NCBI RefSeq assembly: GCF_008271655.1
Contig: NZ_VKKX01000004.1
Location: 1-53,676 of the forward strand
Reading direction: 5' to 3'
Length of the DNA: 53,676 bases
From: Gemmobacter caeruleus
Lineage (GTDB): Bacteria > Pseudomonadota > Alphaproteobacteria > Rhodobacterales > Rhodobacteraceae
Numbering within the stretch: the stretch's first letter is position 1; every line of letters starts with the position of its first letter. Of this stretch, positions 40,598-49,038 are shown piece by piece. Both the position numbers and the translations under genes were made by a program. The notes below the pieces were generated by a model. That model made no database searches, was not told the DNA's origin, and was given only the letters and a program-made list of their open reading frames with translations.

Positions 40598-43500
40598 ATG
40601 GCCACCTTAGTCCTCGGCGCTGTCGGTTCCGCCATCGGCGGGGCCTTCGGGGGCGCGATCCTCGGCTTCTCTGGCGCAGCCATCGGCGGCTTCATCGGAT
40701 CGACCATCGGGTCGGTGGTCGACAGCTGGATCGTGTCCTCGCTGGCGCCTGCTCAGAAGATCGAGGGCCAGCGCCTCGACAGCCTGCGGATCACCTCGGC
40801 CACGGAAGGCGCGATCATCCCGCGCCTCTACGGGCGCATGCGCATTGGCGGCAACATCATCTGGGCCACGGATTTCCGCGAGGAGACGAAAACCACCACG
40901 CAGGGCGGCGGCAAGGGCAGTGGCGGCGGCCGGGTCCAGACGACGGAATACCTCTACTACGCCAGCTTCGCAGTCGCCTTTTGTGAAGGCCCGATCACCG
41001 GCATGGGGCGCATCTGGGCCGACGGCAAGCCGCTCGACATGACCGGGATCACCTGGCGCTGGTATCCGGGGAACGAGGCGCAAGCGGCCGATCCGTTCAT
41101 CGCGGCGAAGATGGAAGCGGCGAACACCCCGGCCTATCGCGGCACGGCCTATGTGATCTTCGAGGAATTGCCGCTCGCCACATACGGCAACCGTCTGCCG
41201 CAGCTCAGCTTCGAGGTCTTCCGGCCGCTCGCGGATCCCGACACCGCCGAGGGGCTGGTGAAGGCGGTGACAATGATCCCCGCCTCGGGCGAGTTCACCT
41301 ATGCGACCGAAGCCGTGCGCAAGACCGTGGGTGCCACGGCCACGGTGTTCGGCCAGACGACCGGCGGCACCACCTCGGCCGAGAACCTGAACGCGTTGCC
41401 GGATGAAGCCGACATCGTCGTGGCGCTGGACCGCCTGCAGGCCATGGCCCCGGCCGTCGAGAGCGTCAGCCTTGTCGTCGCCTGGTTCGGCAACGACCTG
41501 CGCGCGGGCAACTGCACGATCAAGCCAGGCGTGGAGGTGGCGGCGAAAGTCACCAGCCCCAAGGTCTGGACGGTCAACGGGGTTTCCCGCGCTGCAGCCC
41601 ATCTCGTCAGCCGCGATGCCGAGGACCGACCGGTGTATGGCGGCACGCCTGCAGATTTCGCGGTGGTGCAGGCGATCCGCGAGATTAAGGCGCGCGGGCT
41701 GCGGGTGACCTTCTATCCCTTCCTGCTGATGGACGTGCCGCCCGGCAACACGCTGCCGAACCCCTACAGCGCGAATGCCGCGGCGCCCGGCCAGCCCAGC
41801 TTCCCCTGGCGCGGCCGGATCACCTGCTCCCCGGCGGCAGGATTCGCAGGGACCGTCGACAAGAATGCCGCAGCGGCGACGCAGATCTCGGCCTTCTTCG
41901 GCGCGGCCACCCCGGCACAGTTCGCGATCTCTGGCGACACGGTCAGCTGGACCGGCCCGTCCAGCGACTGGGGCCTGCGCCGCATGATCCTGCACTATGC
42001 CCATCTCTGCGCGGTCGCGGGCGGGGTCGATGCCTTCCTGATCGGGACCGAGATGCGTGGACTGACGACGATCCGGTCGAACGCCAGCGCCTATCCGGCC
42101 GTCACCGCCTTCAAGGCGCTGGCGGCGGATGTGAAGGCCATCCTCGGGCCGGGCACCAAGGTCGGCTATGCGTCCGACTGGTCCGAGTATTTCGGCCACC
42201 AACCGGGGGACGGCAGCGGCGATGTCTATTTCCACCTCGACCCGCTCTGGTCCGATGCCAACATCGATTTCATCGGCATCGACAACTACATGCCGCTCTC
42301 CGACTGGCGGGATGGCTTCGACCATGCCGATGCCCTACAAGGTTGGCCTGCGATCCATGATCGCGGCTACCTGCAGGCCAACATCGCAGGCGGCGAGGGC
42401 TTCGACTGGTTCTATGCCAGCGCGGCCGACCGGTCGGCGCAGATCCGGACGCCCATCACCGATGGAGCCGCGGGCAAGCCCTGGGTGTTCCGCTACAAGG
42501 ATCTGCGGGCCTGGTGGTCAAACCCGCATTTCAACCGGCCGGGCGGGGTGGAGAGCGGCACGCCGACGGCATGGGTGCCGCAATCCAAGCCTGTCTGGTT
42601 CACCGAACTGGGGTGCCCCGCCATAGACCGGGGCACCAACCAGCCGAACGTCTTCTTCGACCCGAAGTCGTCCGAGAGCTTCACGCCTCACTTCTCCCGC
42701 GGCTGGCGCGACGATGCGATCCAGCGCGCCTATCTCGAGGCGAGCTACCTCTGGTGGGACGCCCCAGCCAATAATCCGGTTTCGGCCATTTACGGCGGCC
42801 GGATGGTGCATGTCCCCGAATGCGCCGCTTGGACCTGGGATGCCCGACCCTATCCGTTCTTTCCCGAACTGACCGGGATCTGGACGGATGGTCCGAACTG
42901 GCGGCTAGGTCACTGGCTGACGGGCAGGCTCGGCGCGGTGTCATTGGCCGCGCTCGTGCGCCATCTTTGCCTGCGCGCCGGGCTCAATGAGGCGTTAATC
43001 GACGTCAGCGGCCTCTGGGGTGCAGTCGAGGGTTATGTGATCGGCGCGCTGGAAAGCCCCCGCGCATCGATTTCCACGCTGGCCCGCCACTTCGGCTTCG
43101 ACGCCATCGAGACGGAGGGCATGATCCGCTTCGTCATGCGCGGGCGGGCGTCCAGCCTGACCCTCACGGTGGATGATCTCGTCGCCAGCCGCGAGGGCGA
43201 GGCTTTCGAGCTGACCCGCGGCCAGGAGACCGAACTGCCGCAGGCCCTGAAGTGGCAGGTGGCGCGGGCGGATGAGGACTATGACGCCGCCCTCGTCGAG
43301 GCCCGCCGCATCACGGTCGATACGACGCGCATCGCTTCCGAGTCCTTCCCCATGGCAATCCCGCCCGAGGAAGCCGAACGCCGCTGCCGCCGTGCGCTGA
43401 TGGAAGCCTGGATCGGCCGGGAAAGCGCCACCTTCCGCCTGCCACCCTCGCGACTGGCCCTCGATCCAGCCGACGTGATCCGGCTGGCGCATGATGGCCG

Positions 43501-44596
43501 TGAGGTGGAATTCCGCCTCGTCTCCGTCGCCGATGCCGAGGCGCGCGGGATCGAAGCCGTCCGCCAGGATCGGGCCGCCTACGACCTGCCGCCCGGCGAT
43601 CCCCGACCGGCCTCGCTCGCCAGCCCCGTCGTCTTCGGCACGCCGGATGTGGTGATGCTGGACCTCCCGCAGATCTCTGAGGACCAGCCTGCGCATCGCC
43701 CCCTGATTGCCGCGCATGCCAGCCCCTGGCCCGGCGAGATCGCGGTCTTCCGCAGCGCCTCAACGGATGGTTTCAACCTGCTGACCACCTTCGGCAGTCG
43801 GGCCCGGATCGGCACGCTGGCCTTCGACTTCTTTCCCGGCCCAACCTCGCGCTTCGATCTGGGCAACGCGCTGGTCGTCGATCTCCTGTCGGGAACGCTG
43901 GAGAGCGTGACGGATGTTGCGCTGTTCGGCGGGGTCAATGCGCTGGCGGTCGAGAGTACGGCTGGCCAATGGGAGATCGTGCAAGTGGGTCAGGCAGAAC
44001 TGGTCGCACCCGGCCGCTATCGCCTGTCCCGCCTCCTACGCGGCCAGCGCGGAACGGAACATGCCATGGGCAATCCGACACCGGCCGGGGCGCGGGTCGT
44101 GGTGCTGGACACGACACTAGCCTCCCTGCCCATCGCCGAGGCTGACCTTGGCTTGCCTTGGAACTGGCGTGTGGGTCCAGCCGCGCGTTCTGTCACGGAT
44201 GACAGCTATGCTGCGCTGGGCTTCACCCCGACCGGGCGGGGTCTTGTGCCCTTCTACCCGGTCCATCTCGAACAGCCGTGGCGGGTCGCGCGCGCCCCAA
44301 GCGATCTGACCATCCGCTGGACGCGGCGCTCCCGCGCGCTGGTCGCCGATGCCTGGGAACAGGTCGAGGTGCCGCTGGACGAAGACGTTGAGTCCTACGA
44401 TGTGCAAATCCTCGACGGCGCTGCGATCAAGCGCACGCTGACCAGCAGCACGCCCTCCGTCCTCTACACCGCCGCGCAGCAGACTTCCGATTGGGGCGCG
44501 CCGCTCGGGCCCGGCCAGACGCTGGCGATCCGCATCTACCAGCTCTCGAGCCGCCTCGGCCGCGGCACGCCCGCGTCCGTGACCCTCCAGTTCTGA
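40598..44596 (+). CDS. GTA-type TIM-barrel baseplate megatron protein
   Basis: A 1332-aa tail tip protein. The N-terminus is a Gly/Ala hydrophobic segment (LVLGAVGSAIGGAFGG); then a tail-hub-like domain; the GTA_TIM glycoside-hydrolase-like barrel spans about 430-760 with FIGIDNYMPLSDWRDG and the presumed catalytic Glu in WFTELGCP (about 670); the phage tail 'lambda J-like' domain follows. The C-terminus carries fibronectin-like strands. It probably forms the host-contact baseplate and may cut a surface sugar. The length is typical for this family. Confidence 0.93.
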   Translation: MATLVLGAVGSAIGGAFGGAILGFSGAAIGGFIGSTIGSVVDSWIVSSLAPAQKIEGQRLDSLRITSATEGAIIPRLYGRMRIGGNIIWATDFREETKTTTQGGGKGSGGGRVQTTEYLYYASFAVAFCEGPITGMGRIWADGKPLDMTGITWRWYPGNEAQAADPFIAAKMEAANTPAYRGTAYVIFEELPLATYGNRLPQLSFEVFRPLADPDTAEGLVKAVTMIPASGEFTYATEAVRKTVGATATVFGQTTGGTTSAENLNALPDEADIVVALDRLQAMAPAVESVSLVVAWFGNDLRAGNCTIKPGVEVAAKVTSPKVWTVNGVSRAAAHLVSRDAEDRPVYGGTPADFAVVQAIREIKARGLRVTFYPFLLMDVPPGNTLPNPYSANAAAPGQPSFPWRGRITCSPAAGFAGTVDKNAAAATQISAFFGAATPAQFAISGDTVSWTGPSSDWGLRRMILHYAHLCAVAGGVDAFLIGTEMRGLTTIRSNASAYPAVTAFKALAADVKAILGPGTKVGYASDWSEYFGHQPGDGSGDVYFHLDPLWSDANIDFIGIDNYMPLSDWRDGFDHADALQGWPAIHDRGYLQANIAGGEGFDWFYASAADRSAQIRTPITDGAAGKPWVFRYKDLRAWWSNPHFNRPGGVESGTPTAWVPQSKPVWFTELGCPAIDRGTNQPNVFFDPKSSESFTPHFSRGWRDDAIQRAYLEASYLWWDAPANNPVSAIYGGRMVHVPECAAWTWDARPYPFFPELTGIWTDGPNWRLGHWLTGRLGAVSLAALVRHLCLRAGLNEALIDVSGLWGAVEGYVIGALESPRASISTLARHFGFDAIETEGMIRFVMRGRASSLTLTVDDLVASREGEAFELTRGQETELPQALKWQVARADEDYDAALVEARRITVDTTRIASESFPMAIPPEEAERRCRRALMEAWIGRESATFRLPPSRLALDPADVIRLAHDGREVEFRLVSVADAEARGIEAVRQDRAAYDLPPGDPRPASLASPVVFGTPDVVMLDLPQISEDQPAHRPLIAAHASPWPGEIAVFRSASTDGFNLLTTFGSRARIGTLAFDFFPGPTSRFDLGNALVVDLLSGTLESVTDVALFGGVNALAVESTAGQWEIVQVGQAELVAPGRYRLSRLLRGQRGTEHAMGNPTPAGARVVVLDTTLASLPIAEADLGLPWNWRVGPAARSVTDDSYAALGFTPTGRGLVPFYPVHLEQPWRVARAPSDLTIRWTRRSRALVADAWEQVEVPLDEDVESYDVQILDGAAIKRTLTSSTPSVLYTAAQQTSDWGAPLGPGQTLAIRIYQLSSRLGRGTPASVTLQF

Positions 44597-44607
44597 CGGG
44601 ATTTCCC

Positions 44608-46530
44608 ATGTCCGATACCACGACTCATCTGGGCCTGCCGTATCTTCTGGCCGCCCAAGCCCAGAAGCATGTCACCCACAACGAGGCTCTGCGCCTGCTC
44701 GATGCCATGGTGCAGCTCTCCGTCCTCGATCGCACACGGACGGCCCCGCCTGCCAGCCCGGCCGACGGAAACCGGCATCTGGTCGCTTCGGGCGCGACCG
44801 GCCTCTGGGCCGGATGGGATCTGAACATCGCCTTCTGGGTGGACGGCGCGTGGATCCGGCTGGTGCCGCGCATCGGCTGGCTCACTTGGGTCGCGGCCGA
44901 GGGCCTGTTCCTCGTCTGGACCGGCAGCGCCTGGGATGTGGTGGGCGAGCCCCGCGATGTGTCGGACGCGGTCTTCAGCCTGGTGAACGACGCAGATCCG
45001 ACGAAGAAGGCGACCTTCTCGCTGGCAGGGATCAGCGCCGGGACGACGCGCAGTTTCACCCTGCCGAACACGTCTTCCGAACTGGCGATCCTCGCAGGCA
45101 CCCAGACATTCACCGGCAACAAGACCTTCTCTGGCACGCTGACAGCATCCGGAACCGTGACGGTGTCGGCGGGGTCGGCCAGCATCGGGACGGCCACGAC
45201 GACCGCCACCTACGGGATGGGCACCGGCGCCACGACCACGGGCGTGACCAAGACCGTGAACCTCGGCACGGGCGGCGCGTCCGGATCAACGACGGTCGTG
45301 AACATCGGCTCGGCGACCGCCGGGGCGGGCGGCACGACCGTCATCAACACCCCCTCGGTCACCTTCGCCAATGCCGTGACGCAGGTCGGCATGCCGCAGG
45401 CGAACCTGACCGCGCAGCTTCTGGGCCTCGGCGGGGCGACGGCCGACAGCTACAACCGGCTGTCGGTCAACACGCCCGCAGTGCTGCTGAACAACGCTGG
45501 CGCGGGGATCGAGGCGACGGTGAACAAAGCCGCCGCAGGCAATGACGCTGCCTTTGCCTTCAAGACCGGGTTTTCGGCTCGGGCGCTGATCGGTCTCCTT
45601 GGCAATGACGATTTCAGCTTCAAGGTCAGCCCGGATGGCTCGGCCTTCTTCGACGCGATCCGGATCGATCGCACCAGCGGCCAGGTGGAACTGCCGCAGC
45701 CGACAGTTCTGCCGGGGCTGAGCGCTGCGCCGACCCCGCCGCCCGCAGGGAAGGCCGCCGTCTACGCCCGCAACCGCGCCGGGGCGCCGTGGATCGACGT
45801 GATGCGCCCCTCGGGGCGGGACTTCCCCCTGCAGCCGCATTTCGGGGTGAACCGGATCGCCAACTGGGCGCCCTCCACCGGCACGACGATCACCAGCGAA
45901 GGCCTGCCCGTCACCTCGGTCGGCACGGTCTCGCATCCCACGCTGGCCGTCACGAACCTCGCCGCCTCGATGCGCCGCTGGCGTCTGACATCGGCGGCGA
46001 TCGCGGACTCGGTCTCCGATCAGCGATCCGCTGGCTGGGCTTGCTGGCGCGGCAATGCGGCGGGCCTCGGCGGCTGGACCTTCGTGACGCGTATCTCGCT
46101 GACGACGCTGCAGGCGACAGGCATGGGGTTCTTCGGGCTCTATGGATCAACCGCAGCACTCGCCATCACGCTGACGCTGGCCGCCGTCGTCAACTGTATC
46201 GGCATCGGCTTTCAGCGCGGCACCCACACCCGCTGGCAGCTGGTCGCAAACGACGGCACCGGGGCTCCGACCCTGACCGACATGGGCGCGAGCTTCGCCA
46301 TCGCCACAGGCGGCGTGCTGACGCTCTTCATCGCCACCCCGCCGAATGGCAGTTCGGTCTGGGTGCGCGTCGTCGACGAGGTCTCAGGCGCGATCTTCGA
46401 GCAGGAGATCACCACCGACCTGCCCGCCGCGACGCAATTCCTGTCGCCGCGGCTGTTCCTGAGTACCGGCGCCACGGCCGCCGCAGTCGCTTACGACTGC
46501 GCTGGGGTCTATGTCGAGACGGATTTCTGA
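44608..46530 (+). CDS. DUF2793 tail fibre / receptor-binding protein
   Basis: A 640-aa protein beginning with the DUF2793 domain (THLGLPYLLAAQAQKHVTHNEAL, residues 6-28 in two parts; ends near 120), which anchors it to the baseplate. Then a Thr/Gly/Ser-rich repeat region (about 150-260: TVSAGSASIGTATTTATYG) like a fibre shaft, and a C-terminal beta-rich domain (from about 410) that likely binds the host surface. Start ATG 44608 is chosen because the DUF2793 domain begins there. Variable C-termini are expected in such proteins. Confidence 0.88.
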   Translation: MSDTTTHLGLPYLLAAQAQKHVTHNEALRLLDAMVQLSVLDRTRTAPPASPADGNRHLVASGATGLWAGWDLNIAFWVDGAWIRLVPRIGWLTWVAAEGLFLVWTGSAWDVVGEPRDVSDAVFSLVNDADPTKKATFSLAGISAGTTRSFTLPNTSSELAILAGTQTFTGNKTFSGTLTASGTVTVSAGSASIGTATTTATYGMGTGATTTGVTKTVNLGTGGASGSTTVVNIGSATAGAGGTTVINTPSVTFANAVTQVGMPQANLTAQLLGLGGATADSYNRLSVNTPAVLLNNAGAGIEATVNKAAAGNDAAFAFKTGFSARALIGLLGNDDFSFKVSPDGSAFFDAIRIDRTSGQVELPQPTVLPGLSAAPTPPPAGKAAVYARNRAGAPWIDVMRPSGRDFPLQPHFGVNRIANWAPSTGTTITSEGLPVTSVGTVSHPTLAVTNLAASMRRWRLTSAAIADSVSDQRSAGWACWRGNAAGLGGWTFVTRISLTTLQATGMGFFGLYGSTAALAITLTLAAVVNCIGIGFQRGTHTRWQLVANDGTGAPTLTDMGASFAIATGGVLTLFIATPPNGSSVWVRVVDEVSGAIFEQEITTDLPAATQFLSPRLFLSTGATAAAVAYDCAGVYVETDF

Positions 46531-46563
46531 CCGACCGCGCCTCGCGGCAATGAAAGGACCACC

Positions 46564-46872
46564 ATGAACGACCAGACCACTCTCGCCGGGGAGGTCGCGC
46601 GGGCCTTTCGGGACCACGGGATCACCGCCGCGCTGACCGCCCTGATCGGCGGCACCATGGCCCTGATCGCGGCGATCACGCGCAAGGCTTTCACCAACGA
46701 GGCCCTGCTGGATCGTCTTGATCGCGAACTCATCACCGAACGCGACCGGACTGACAAGCAGCGCAGCGAGGATCGCAAGGTCGATGGCGACCGCCTCGAC
46801 CGGATAGAGACCGACATCCGCTCGATGCGGGACATGCTCTTCGACGCCTTCCAGCGCGGCCGATCCGACTGA
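46564..46872 (+). CDS. Small membrane protein, holin candidate
   Basis: A 102-aa protein with one clear membrane segment (about 20-42: ITAALTALIGGTMALIAAIT) and a long charged helical tail (about 48-100) that looks like coiled coil. Position between tail fibre and endolysin genes suggests a holin or a peptidoglycan-linked accessory. It ends just before a strong terminator. Single-span holins with a coiled tail exist, but no motif proves it. Confidence 0.72.
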   Translation: MNDQTTLAGEVARAFRDHGITAALTALIGGTMALIAAITRKAFTNEALLDRLDRELITERDRTDKQRSEDRKVDGDRLDRIETDIRSMRDMLFDAFQRGRSD

Positions 46873-46905
46873 CCGCCTGGCGACCATACCACGACGACCA
46901 CATCC

Positions 46906-46928
46906 CCCGCCCCAGAGGCGGGTTTTTT
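46906..46928 (+). terminator. Strong intrinsic terminator after the tail operon
   Basis: CCCGCC (46906-46911), loop CCAGA and GGCGGG (46917-46922) form a perfect stem followed by six T. It would end the head-tail transcript or limit read-through into the lysis genes. Confidence 0.88.
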
Positions 46929-46945
46929 CATCTGGAGGATCCACC

Positions 46946-47620
46946 ATGCCGACCCTGACCTACCCCCATTGGCGCGATGTGCCCACACACGCCTGGCGCT
47001 GGCCGAATTTCTCTGCCGCCGAGATTGCCTGCCGCGGCACCGGCGCGATCAAGATCAACACCGAAGCCATGGACAAGCTGCAGGCCCTGCGCGACCGGTT
47101 GGGCAAGCCGCTGATCGTCCGCTCTGCCTATCGCAGCCCCGAACACAACCGCGCCGTCGGCGGGGCCCCTGCCTCGAAGCACATGCAGGGAACGGCCTTC
47201 GACATCGCCATGGCGAACCATGATCCCGCAGCCTTCGAGGTAGCAGCGCGGGCGGTTGGCTTCCTGGGGTTCGGGTATTATCCCCGCTCCGGCTTCATGC
47301 ACATCGACCTTGGGCCCGCTCGTTCGTGGGGCGATCCGTTCCCGGCGCGGCCGGTGCCTTTTGCACCTGAACTGCCACTGGCGCGCGAAGTGCTGTCGGC
47401 AAGCCGCACGCTACGTGGCGGCGGGGCGGCCGGTGCCGCCACGGTCGGCGCAGCTGGGGTCGAGGTACTGCAGGACGTTCTCGCCGAGACCCAGTCCACC
47501 ATCCAGCCGCTGGTGCCCTACCTCGACACGCTGCGCTGGGTGCTGATCGCCATCGCGCTGATCGGCATCGCGGTCACCATCCACGCCCGGCTCGACGACT
47601 GGAAGCGGGGCCAGAGATGA
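46946..47620 (+). CDS. M15-family peptidase endolysin with C-terminal membrane anchor
   Basis: A 224-aa peptidoglycan peptidase of the M15A/DUF882 type: His79 and Asp86 in SKHMQGTAFDI, and His119 in FMHIDLG are the zinc ligands; LIVRSAYRSPEHN precedes them. A C-terminal membrane helix (about 196-213, WVLIAIALIGIAVTI) and basic end follow a Gly/Ala linker. The peptidase is probably the endolysin; the C-terminal anchor is unusual and could hold it at the membrane until holin triggering. ATG follows GGAGG. Confidence 0.88.
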   Translation: MPTLTYPHWRDVPTHAWRWPNFSAAEIACRGTGAIKINTEAMDKLQALRDRLGKPLIVRSAYRSPEHNRAVGGAPASKHMQGTAFDIAMANHDPAAFEVAARAVGFLGFGYYPRSGFMHIDLGPARSWGDPFPARPVPFAPELPLAREVLSASRTLRGGGAAGAATVGAAGVEVLQDVLAETQSTIQPLVPYLDTLRWVLIAIALIGIAVTIHARLDDWKRGQR

Positions 47621-47862
47621 TCGGCTGGCTCTTCACCCGCGGCCCGGCGCGCAAGGCGCTGGGCCTGATCCTCGGAGCGGCGACGACCCTGCTGTTCCTG
47701 CTGAATCTGCGCCGCGCCGGGGAGCGTGCCGGGCGCGCCGCCGAACGCCTTGAAGCCAGAGAGAGAAACCATGCCATCCACCGCCAGATGCTCGATGCCG
47801 CCAGCCGCCGCCCCCCTGATCGCGATGCTCTGGCTGAGCGGCTGCGCGACGGCAGGTTCTGA
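47617..47862 (+). CDS. Rz-like inner membrane spanin
   Basis: An 81-aa protein with an N-terminal membrane segment (about 13-30, KALGLILGAATTLLFLL) followed by a charged helix (RRAGERAGRAAERLEARE) that can form coiled coil, the layout of a short i-spanin. It overlaps the endolysin by four bases, and the Rz1-like gene begins inside it in another frame. Confidence 0.72.
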   Translation: MIGWLFTRGPARKALGLILGAATTLLFLLNLRRAGERAGRAAERLEARERNHAIHRQMLDAASRRPPDRDALAERLRDGRF

Positions 47863-48013
47863 CAGTGCCCCTTGCCCGCCGGTGGTGGAATACAGCACCG
47901 CCGAGCAGACCCGCGCTGCGGTCGAGGTCGAGGCGATGCCGGAAGAAGCCGTGCTGGTGCGGATGATGAGCGATTACGCCGTCCTGCGCGATCAGGCGCG
48001 GGCCTGCAGGTGA
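47771..48013 (+). CDS. Rz1-like outer membrane spanin lipoprotein
   Basis: An 80-aa protein starting inside the Rz-like gene in a different frame. It has a signal sequence with the lipobox LSGC (Cys25), then a short Pro/Cys-containing mature part (SAPCPPVVEYS) and a helical end. Rz1-type lipoproteins nested in Rz are a hallmark of phages of Gram-negative hosts; together they fuse the inner and outer membranes at lysis. Confidence 0.82.
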   Translation: MPSTARCSMPPAAAPLIAMLWLSGCATAGSDSAPCPPVVEYSTAEQTRAAVEVEAMPEEAVLVRMMSDYAVLRDQARACR

Positions 48014-48016
48014 ATA

Positions 48017-48081
48017 CCGGGCCGGGCATTGCCATGCGGGAAGCACCAGACGCCTCGACCGCAGCACCATGCCCGGCCCGG
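48017..48081. terminator. 13-bp inverted repeat after Rz1, possible late-operon terminator
   Basis: CCGGGCCGGGCAT (48017-48029) and ATGCCCGGCCCGG (48069-48081) are perfect inverted arms with 39 bases between. The stem would be very stable. It begins 4 bases after the spanin stop. A long loop and lack of a T tract make termination uncertain. Confidence 0.5.
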
Positions 48082-48171
48082 TTCACGGATTCACAGTTTC
48101 AAAAAGCGGCAGGGATTCGCTGCGCAGGGATCATCGCACGGCAAGCTCCGGTCTGTCCCACGGCGAGATGA

Positions 48172-48183
48172 GCACAATTGTGC
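48172..48183. promoter_or_regulatory. Perfect palindrome GCACAATTGTGC, candidate operator
   Basis: This 12-base palindrome with an AT centre lies 160 bp upstream of the metallophosphoesterase start, where a promoter is expected. It could be bound by a dimeric regulator; which one is unknown. Confidence 0.4.
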
Positions 48184-48208
48184 ACATCAGGAGAACGGGG
48201 CCTATGCG

Positions 48209-48254
48209 GTTTCCTGCACGCTCAAAGCGCCATAACCTCCTTGGCGCAGGAAAC
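48209..48254 (+). promoter_or_regulatory. Nested hairpin in the leader of the metallophosphoesterase gene
   Basis: GTTTCCTGC (48209-48217) pairs with GCAGGAAAC (48246-48254), and inside it GCGCCA (48227-48232) pairs with TGGCGC (48242-48247); the helices share two bases, so they form a bulged stem or two exclusive states. It lies 90 bases before the ATG at 48344. Confidence 0.45.
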
Positions 48255-48343
48255 GGGTGCATTACGACCTCATCTTGGCATGGCAACGCCCCCGATGCAG
48301 GTTACCGTACCTACGCCACCCCGCCCTGCCCCAAGGAGAACGC

Positions 48344-48904
48344 ATGGCCCATTTCTTCACTGCCGACACCCATTTCGCGGATGACCCGGTGCGGCGCTTC
48401 TTCGACCGGCCCTTTGCCTCGGTTGAGGCGATGGACGCCGCGATGATTGCTCGTGCGGGCGTGGTTGGACCCGATGACGACCTGTGGATCATCGGAGACT
48501 TCGCCGCCTGCGAGTCCGACGCCGGACGCATGGCCGCGCAGGCGGGTTTTGCCGCGCTGCCGGGGCGGAAACATCTGGTGCGCGGCAATCACGATCCCGA
48601 CTGGCTGGTTCGCGCGCTGCCATGGGCATCGGTTCACGATCTGGTCGAGATAGGCATCGGAGAGCGCCGCTTTGTCCTGTGCCACTATCCGCTGGTCACC
48701 TGGAACGGCGCGCGGGCCGGAGCGATCCAGCTTTTCGGTCATGTCCACACCCGCTGGCGCGGTGCCGAGGGTCAGGTGAATGTCGGCGTTGATCAGTGGG
48801 ATTTTGCGCCGGTCACCCCGGATCAGGCAGAGTTGGAGGCATTGATGCTGCCTCCGTCTCGTTTGCATCAGATGGCTGAGGGTGTGGAGACGGTCGCAGA
48901 ATGA
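48344..48904 (+). CDS. Calcineurin-like metallophosphoesterase
   Basis: A 186-aa stand-alone metallophosphoesterase with a complete metal site: Asp8 and His10 (FTADTHF), GD51-52, GNHD (81-84), His114 (LCHYPL) and GHVH (132-135). ATG 48344 has AAGGAG 6 bases upstream; the longer in-frame start lacks one. The family hydrolyses phosphodiesters or phosphomonoesters; small members of this YfcE-like kind occur in phages with unknown substrates. It is cargo after the lysis genes, convergent with the leftward operon. It might degrade nucleotide signals, which is speculation. Confidence 0.9.
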   Translation: MAHFFTADTHFADDPVRRFFDRPFASVEAMDAAMIARAGVVGPDDDLWIIGDFAACESDAGRMAAQAGFAALPGRKHLVRGNHDPDWLVRALPWASVHDLVEIGIGERRFVLCHYPLVTWNGARAGAIQLFGHVHTRWRGAEGQVNVGVDQWDFAPVTPDQAELEALMLPPSRLHQMAEGVETVAE

Positions 48905-49038
48905 TCGACCTATGTTAGCAGCAAAAAGGGCTGCGAGGGGCGAAGAAATTGGAACCAGAAATCAAATCGCGAAACCGGACACAGATCAGGCTGTCGTCTG
49001 CCGGACCGGGCGCGATGTCCCGATCCGGCGACGATAGC

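Larger units (their letters stand above)
48014..48343. other. Structured intergenic region between lysis genes and right cargo
   Basis: The 330 bp have no convincing gene. They hold a 13-bp inverted repeat (48017-48081), a perfect 12-base palindrome (48172-48183) and a nested hairpin (48209-48254) ahead of the metallophosphoesterase. So it contains the end of the late operon and probably a promoter and leader of the next gene. Confidence 0.5.

Noticed and set aside
40607-42325. 572-codon leftward open frame inside the TIM-barrel gene
   Set aside because: Antisense shadow in GC-rich DNA; the rightward gene has family motifs throughout.
25291-46530. Whole region as a gene transfer agent cluster
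   Set aside because: Lambda-type head and terminase, integrase, replication genes and att repeats show a phage; only the tail tip is GTA-like.
5661-49038. A second, inner att pair bracketing only the phage core next to the integrase
   Set aside because: I compared 5650-5720 with 48905-49040 by eye and found no shared core; the outer 127-bp repeats remain the only supported ends.
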